A stretch of DNA of 64,000 bases from Bradyrhizobium sp. B124 (lineage in GTDB: Bacteria; Pseudomonadota; Alphaproteobacteria; Rhizobiales; Xanthobacteraceae). The first letter of the stretch is position 1; each line of letters begins with the position of its first letter. The notes below the pieces were generated by a model. The model worked only from the letters and a program-made list of their open reading frames with translations, did no database searches and had not been told where the DNA came from. Made by a program: the position numbers and the translations under genes. Below are positions 61,587-64,000 of this stretch, in pieces. The stretch lies in the NCBI RefSeq assembly GCF_038967635.1, contig NZ_CP152413.1:3410001-3474000 (forward strand). The letters are read 5' to 3'.

Positions 61587-63175
61587 GTCTTCACCACGCG
61601 CTCGTGCAATCGGGTAATGGCGTCGAGCGCGGACAGAATGGCGCCCTCCTGCCAGGCCGGCAGCTGCGAAGCGTGCTCGCCCGCCAGCGCGATGCGGCCG
61701 TCGATCTGGCAGAGATTGCGGTAATGCTGCGCCCGCCCGGCTTCGGTCCATTCGCCGGCGCAGCCGAGCGTGAACGGCACCCGATGCCACGCCACCGCAA
61801 CGCCGTTCTCGAACTCGCTTTTGTACTGCGGATGGATCTTGGCGCCGAACTCGACCGCGCTGGCGACCCGCTCGGCCGGCGTCATCGCCGTGAACTCGAA
61901 GGAATTGGCGCCCTCATACAAATAGGCGCCGAGCAGGACACCGCGGCCGCTGCGGTTGAAGCCATAGTTCGGATAGCCGATATTCCGGATCGGCAGGTCG
62001 GTGTAGCTGATGCCGCCATAGATCGCCTCATCCTCTTCCCAGAACCGCCGCTTGAACTGCAGCCCAACCTTCACCGAGGCGGCGTAGGGCAAGGAATCGA
62101 TCGCATTCTTCATCGGCCCGCCGACGTCGATCGGCAGCTGGCTCAGGATCGGCAGCGGAATGGTGCAGATGCACCAGTCGGCGGTCGCCTGCTGCACCAC
62201 GGAGGGACTGGCGGTGTCGACAAAGCTCACGGTGACGCCCGAGCCGTTCTGCTGGATCTGCGTGACCTTGGCGTTATAGCGGATGAGGTCGCCGACCTCG
62301 CGCGCGAACGCCTTGCCGATCATGTCCATGCCGCCGACCGGCTGGAACATGGTGGTCTGGAAATCATAGTGCGCAAAGCTCTGGACGTAGCGCCACATCC
62401 GCGACCGCAACAACTCCTGCAGCGAGATCGGATCGCTGGGAAGCGGATCGCCCATCAGGCCGCCGCCGGGATCGCGCGCATAGCCGCGGACGTCGGCGGA
62501 GCGCAGATTGGCATTGTACTTGTAGTCGCGATCCAGCGCGCCCCAGTCGCGCAGTGCCTGCAGCAGGATCTCCTGGTCTTCCTTGCTGACGAACTCGTCG
62601 AGCCGGCCCTGCTGGCTGACTTTCGCGAGCAGCTCCGACACGCCTCCCTGGAAATCCGCCTTGATGCTGCGAAAGCGCTGCGGCTTGCCGTCGAATGCAC
62701 GCGTCGCGTGCAGATAGGCATTGTGGTTGAGCTGGATGAAGGGTTCCAGTGTCACGTTCAGCCGGCGGCAGTAATCGAGCAGCGCACGGTGATGATAGGG
62801 AATCCGCCACGGGCCGGGATTGAGATAGAGCCCCTGCTCGAACTGGCAGGTCTGCTTGAAGCCGCCGAGCTCGGTAAAACTGTCGCCGCCGCGGATCGAC
62901 CAGTTGCGGCCGCCGGCGCGGTTGTTGAATTCGAGGATCTGGACCTTGTAGCCGGCCTTGCGCAGCTCCAGCGCCGCCGTCATGCCGGCAAGCCCCGCGC
63001 CGAGAATCAGCACCGAAGCGCCCTTCACGTCGCCGGTGAGCTTGAGCGGGCCCTTGTAGGCGGACTCGGATGCGAAGCCGAGGCTCGTCATCGCCTGATA
63101 CACCGCCGAACTGCCGGCGATGGTCCCGATCAGCGCCAGCAAATCCCGCCGCCTGATCACAGATTGATTCTGCAC
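61583..63175 (-). CDS. Tat-exported flavin monoamine oxidase family protein
   Basis: A 530-residue FAD protein. A twin-arginine-like start (SVIRRRDLLALIG) is followed by the dinucleotide fold GAGLAG at residues 59-64, FNNRAGGRNWSIRGGDSFT, and the C-terminal FAD contact GRIALAGEHASQLPAWQEGA. It oxidises a primary amine or an amino acid to an imine, in the periplasm. It leads the operon with the cytochrome and the RidA protein. The residues that set the substrate cannot be read here. Confidence 0.9.
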   Translation of the reverse strand: MQNQSVIRRRDLLALIGTIAGSSAVYQAMTSLGFASESAYKGPLKLTGDVKGASVLILGAGLAGMTAALELRKAGYKVQILEFNNRAGGRNWSIRGGDSFTELGGFKQTCQFEQGLYLNPGPWRIPYHHRALLDYCRRLNVTLEPFIQLNHNAYLHATRAFDGKPQRFRSIKADFQGGVSELLAKVSQQGRLDEFVSKEDQEILLQALRDWGALDRDYKYNANLRSADVRGYARDPGGGLMGDPLPSDPISLQELLRSRMWRYVQSFAHYDFQTTMFQPVGGMDMIGKAFAREVGDLIRYNAKVTQIQQNGSGVTVSFVDTASPSVVQQATADWCICTIPLPILSQLPIDVGGPMKNAIDSLPYAASVKVGLQFKRRFWEEDEAIYGGISYTDLPIRNIGYPNYGFNRSGRGVLLGAYLYEGANSFEFTAMTPAERVASAVEFGAKIHPQYKSEFENGVAVAWHRVPFTLGCAGEWTEAGRAQHYRNLCQIDGRIALAGEHASQLPAWQEGAILSALDAITRLHERVVKT

Positions 63176-63299
63176 CCGCGTTCACCCAGCCGCCGATTTC
63201 GATGGCGAAGGGAAACGGTTGACGCGACCCGTGTCAAGAAAGGGTACGCGCTTACACATGTGCCCACACGCGCTTTTGATGCATCACGCGACCGAACCA
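63176..63299. other. intergenic region upstream of the amine oxidase operon
   Basis: 124 bp between two genes on the minus strand. It contains TTGAC/GTCAA arms (63219-63223, 63233-63237) and an unassigned TTGACA reading leftward from 63237, which may be the -35 of the amine oxidase operon; no clear -10 is seen. Confidence 0.35.
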
Positions 63300-64000
63300 T
63301 CACACTACGCGTTCGAGTTGCACACGCCGGCAATCCATTTCATAGTCAAGTCCAACCACCGGCGGCCGGTCGAAATGCCAGGTCAGGCCGTTGCGAAGCA
63401 CGCCACGGCGGCCGAGCTCGCTTTCGAGCACCGGATAAGCGTCGTGCACGGTGTAGAGCTGTACCGCGGTGGTGTCGCGCCAGGAACCGCCGAACGCGCT
63501 CATCCGGCGTTCCATCTCGCCAAGCACGAATTGCGCCTTCGCGAGGATGCCGGCCGGGCTGGTGTCGCCGAGCGCGACAGTATGATCGCGATAATTGGCC
63601 TTGCCCTCGACCGACTCGCCGCTGCCGGCGACGACGAAGCTCGTCGGTGCATCCTTCGCCGCCGGCACCGTGTAGCAGAAGGCGTGGAACGACGGCTCGG
63701 CGGGCGGATCGAGCTTTGGACAGACGTTGCTGCGCGCCACCGGATTGACGCCGTCGCGCATCACGCCCCAGGCGACCAGCGTCTTGATGTAGATTTCGTT
63801 GAATGCCTTGAACCCGTCCTCGGTGAACGGCGCCGGCGAGCGCAGTTCGCAGGCCGCGAAAGCGGTCAGCGGACGGCCCGCGCCCCTGATGATCTCGGCA
63901 ATCCGTTCAAACCCTGCGCTCAAGGATATCGGTTCGGAGAACCTGACCCGCTCGATGGCATAACCGGGCAACGCACCGACGCCGCAGGAATACTGACTGA
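63300..64000 (-). CDS. Rid-superfamily-like protein, CnbZ-type (5' end outside window)
   Basis: The frame is open to the right window edge, so the N-terminus is missing. Residues read SQYSCGVGALPGYAIERVRF at the edge and then FAACELRSPAPFTEDGF. The second half (AKAQFVLGEMERRMSAFGGS; TAVQLYTVHDAYPVLESELG) resembles the Rid/YjgF core, and the sequence recalls CnbZ-type 2-aminomuconate-related deaminases. No catalytic Arg in a PAR context is seen. Enamine or imine deamination is inferred and would suit the neighbouring amine oxidase. Confidence 0.7.
   Translation of the reverse strand, partial: SQYSCGVGALPGYAIERVRFSEPISLSAGFERIAEIIRGAGRPLTAFAACELRSPAPFTEDGFKAFNEIYIKTLVAWGVMRDGVNPVARSNVCPKLDPPAEPSFHAFCYTVPAAKDAPTSFVVAGSGESVEGKANYRDHTVALGDTSPAGILAKAQFVLGEMERRMSAFGGSWRDTTAVQLYTVHDAYPVLESELGRRGVLRNGLTWHFDRPPVVGLDYEMDCRRVQLERVV

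Noticed and set aside
1..64000. CRISPR array, prophage or insertion sequence
   Set aside because: No regularly spaced repeats, phage structural genes, integrase or transposase were seen; the repeats present are isolated intergenic stem-loops.

Overview
This window looks like chromosomal DNA of a Bradyrhizobium-type alphaproteobacterium (Nitrobacteraceae, Rhizobiales). The reasons are its high GC, the recurrent Rhizobiales intergenic stem-loop repeats (a 45-bp element opening GCATGATC, and GTAGCCCGGATGGAGCG, CATTCCGGGG and CATCCTGAGG types), and gene families typical of that group. No insertion sequence, prophage, CRISPR array, rRNA or convincing tRNA was seen. Nearly all of the sequence is coding, with genes on both strands.

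Positions 1-28.3 kb are mostly housekeeping and envelope genes: a class III nucleotide cyclase cut by the left edge, aroC, a phosphoglycerate-mutase-like phosphatase, an ECF sigma / anti-sigma pair, a DnaJ-like cochaperone, pdxH, a CorA transporter, an L,D-transpeptidase facing an extensin-like protein, an acyl-CoA synthetase, gcdH, ribB, a CPA2 antiporter, a DODA-type dioxygenase with a small XRE regulator, a Tat-exported amidohydrolase, an aldo/keto reductase and a PhoD-type phosphatase. Positions 28.5-42.2 kb hold a fused indolepyruvate ferredoxin oxidoreductase, a hotdog/CMD/SDR catabolic-looking trio, an RND efflux pair with a divergent TetR regulator, and a SulP transporter.

Positions 42.2-56.6 kb form the most coherent block, a complete phosphonate (phn) region. 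phnGHIJKLMN run leftward as a tightly overlapping operon from a promoter shared with the divergent regulator phnF. phnCDE1E2 encode the importer. A second, divergent unit carries a hexapeptide acyltransferase of the phosphonate type, a second PhnM-like amidohydrolase and a DUF1045 2H-phosphoesterase. I find Pho-box-like 11-bp direct repeats at the three divergent promoters. The phnG promoter also has a 13-bp perfect inverted repeat over its -10, the likely PhnF operator. No phnP or phnO is seen; the DUF1045 protein is a candidate to fill the PhnP step.

Positions 56.6-64 kb hold a non-canonical HemC paralogue, an overlapping M20 peptidase-nadX-pncA run, and a probable periplasmic amine-oxidation module (Tat-type flavin amine oxidase, c-type cytochrome, secreted RidA). 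A Rid-like protein is cut by the right edge.
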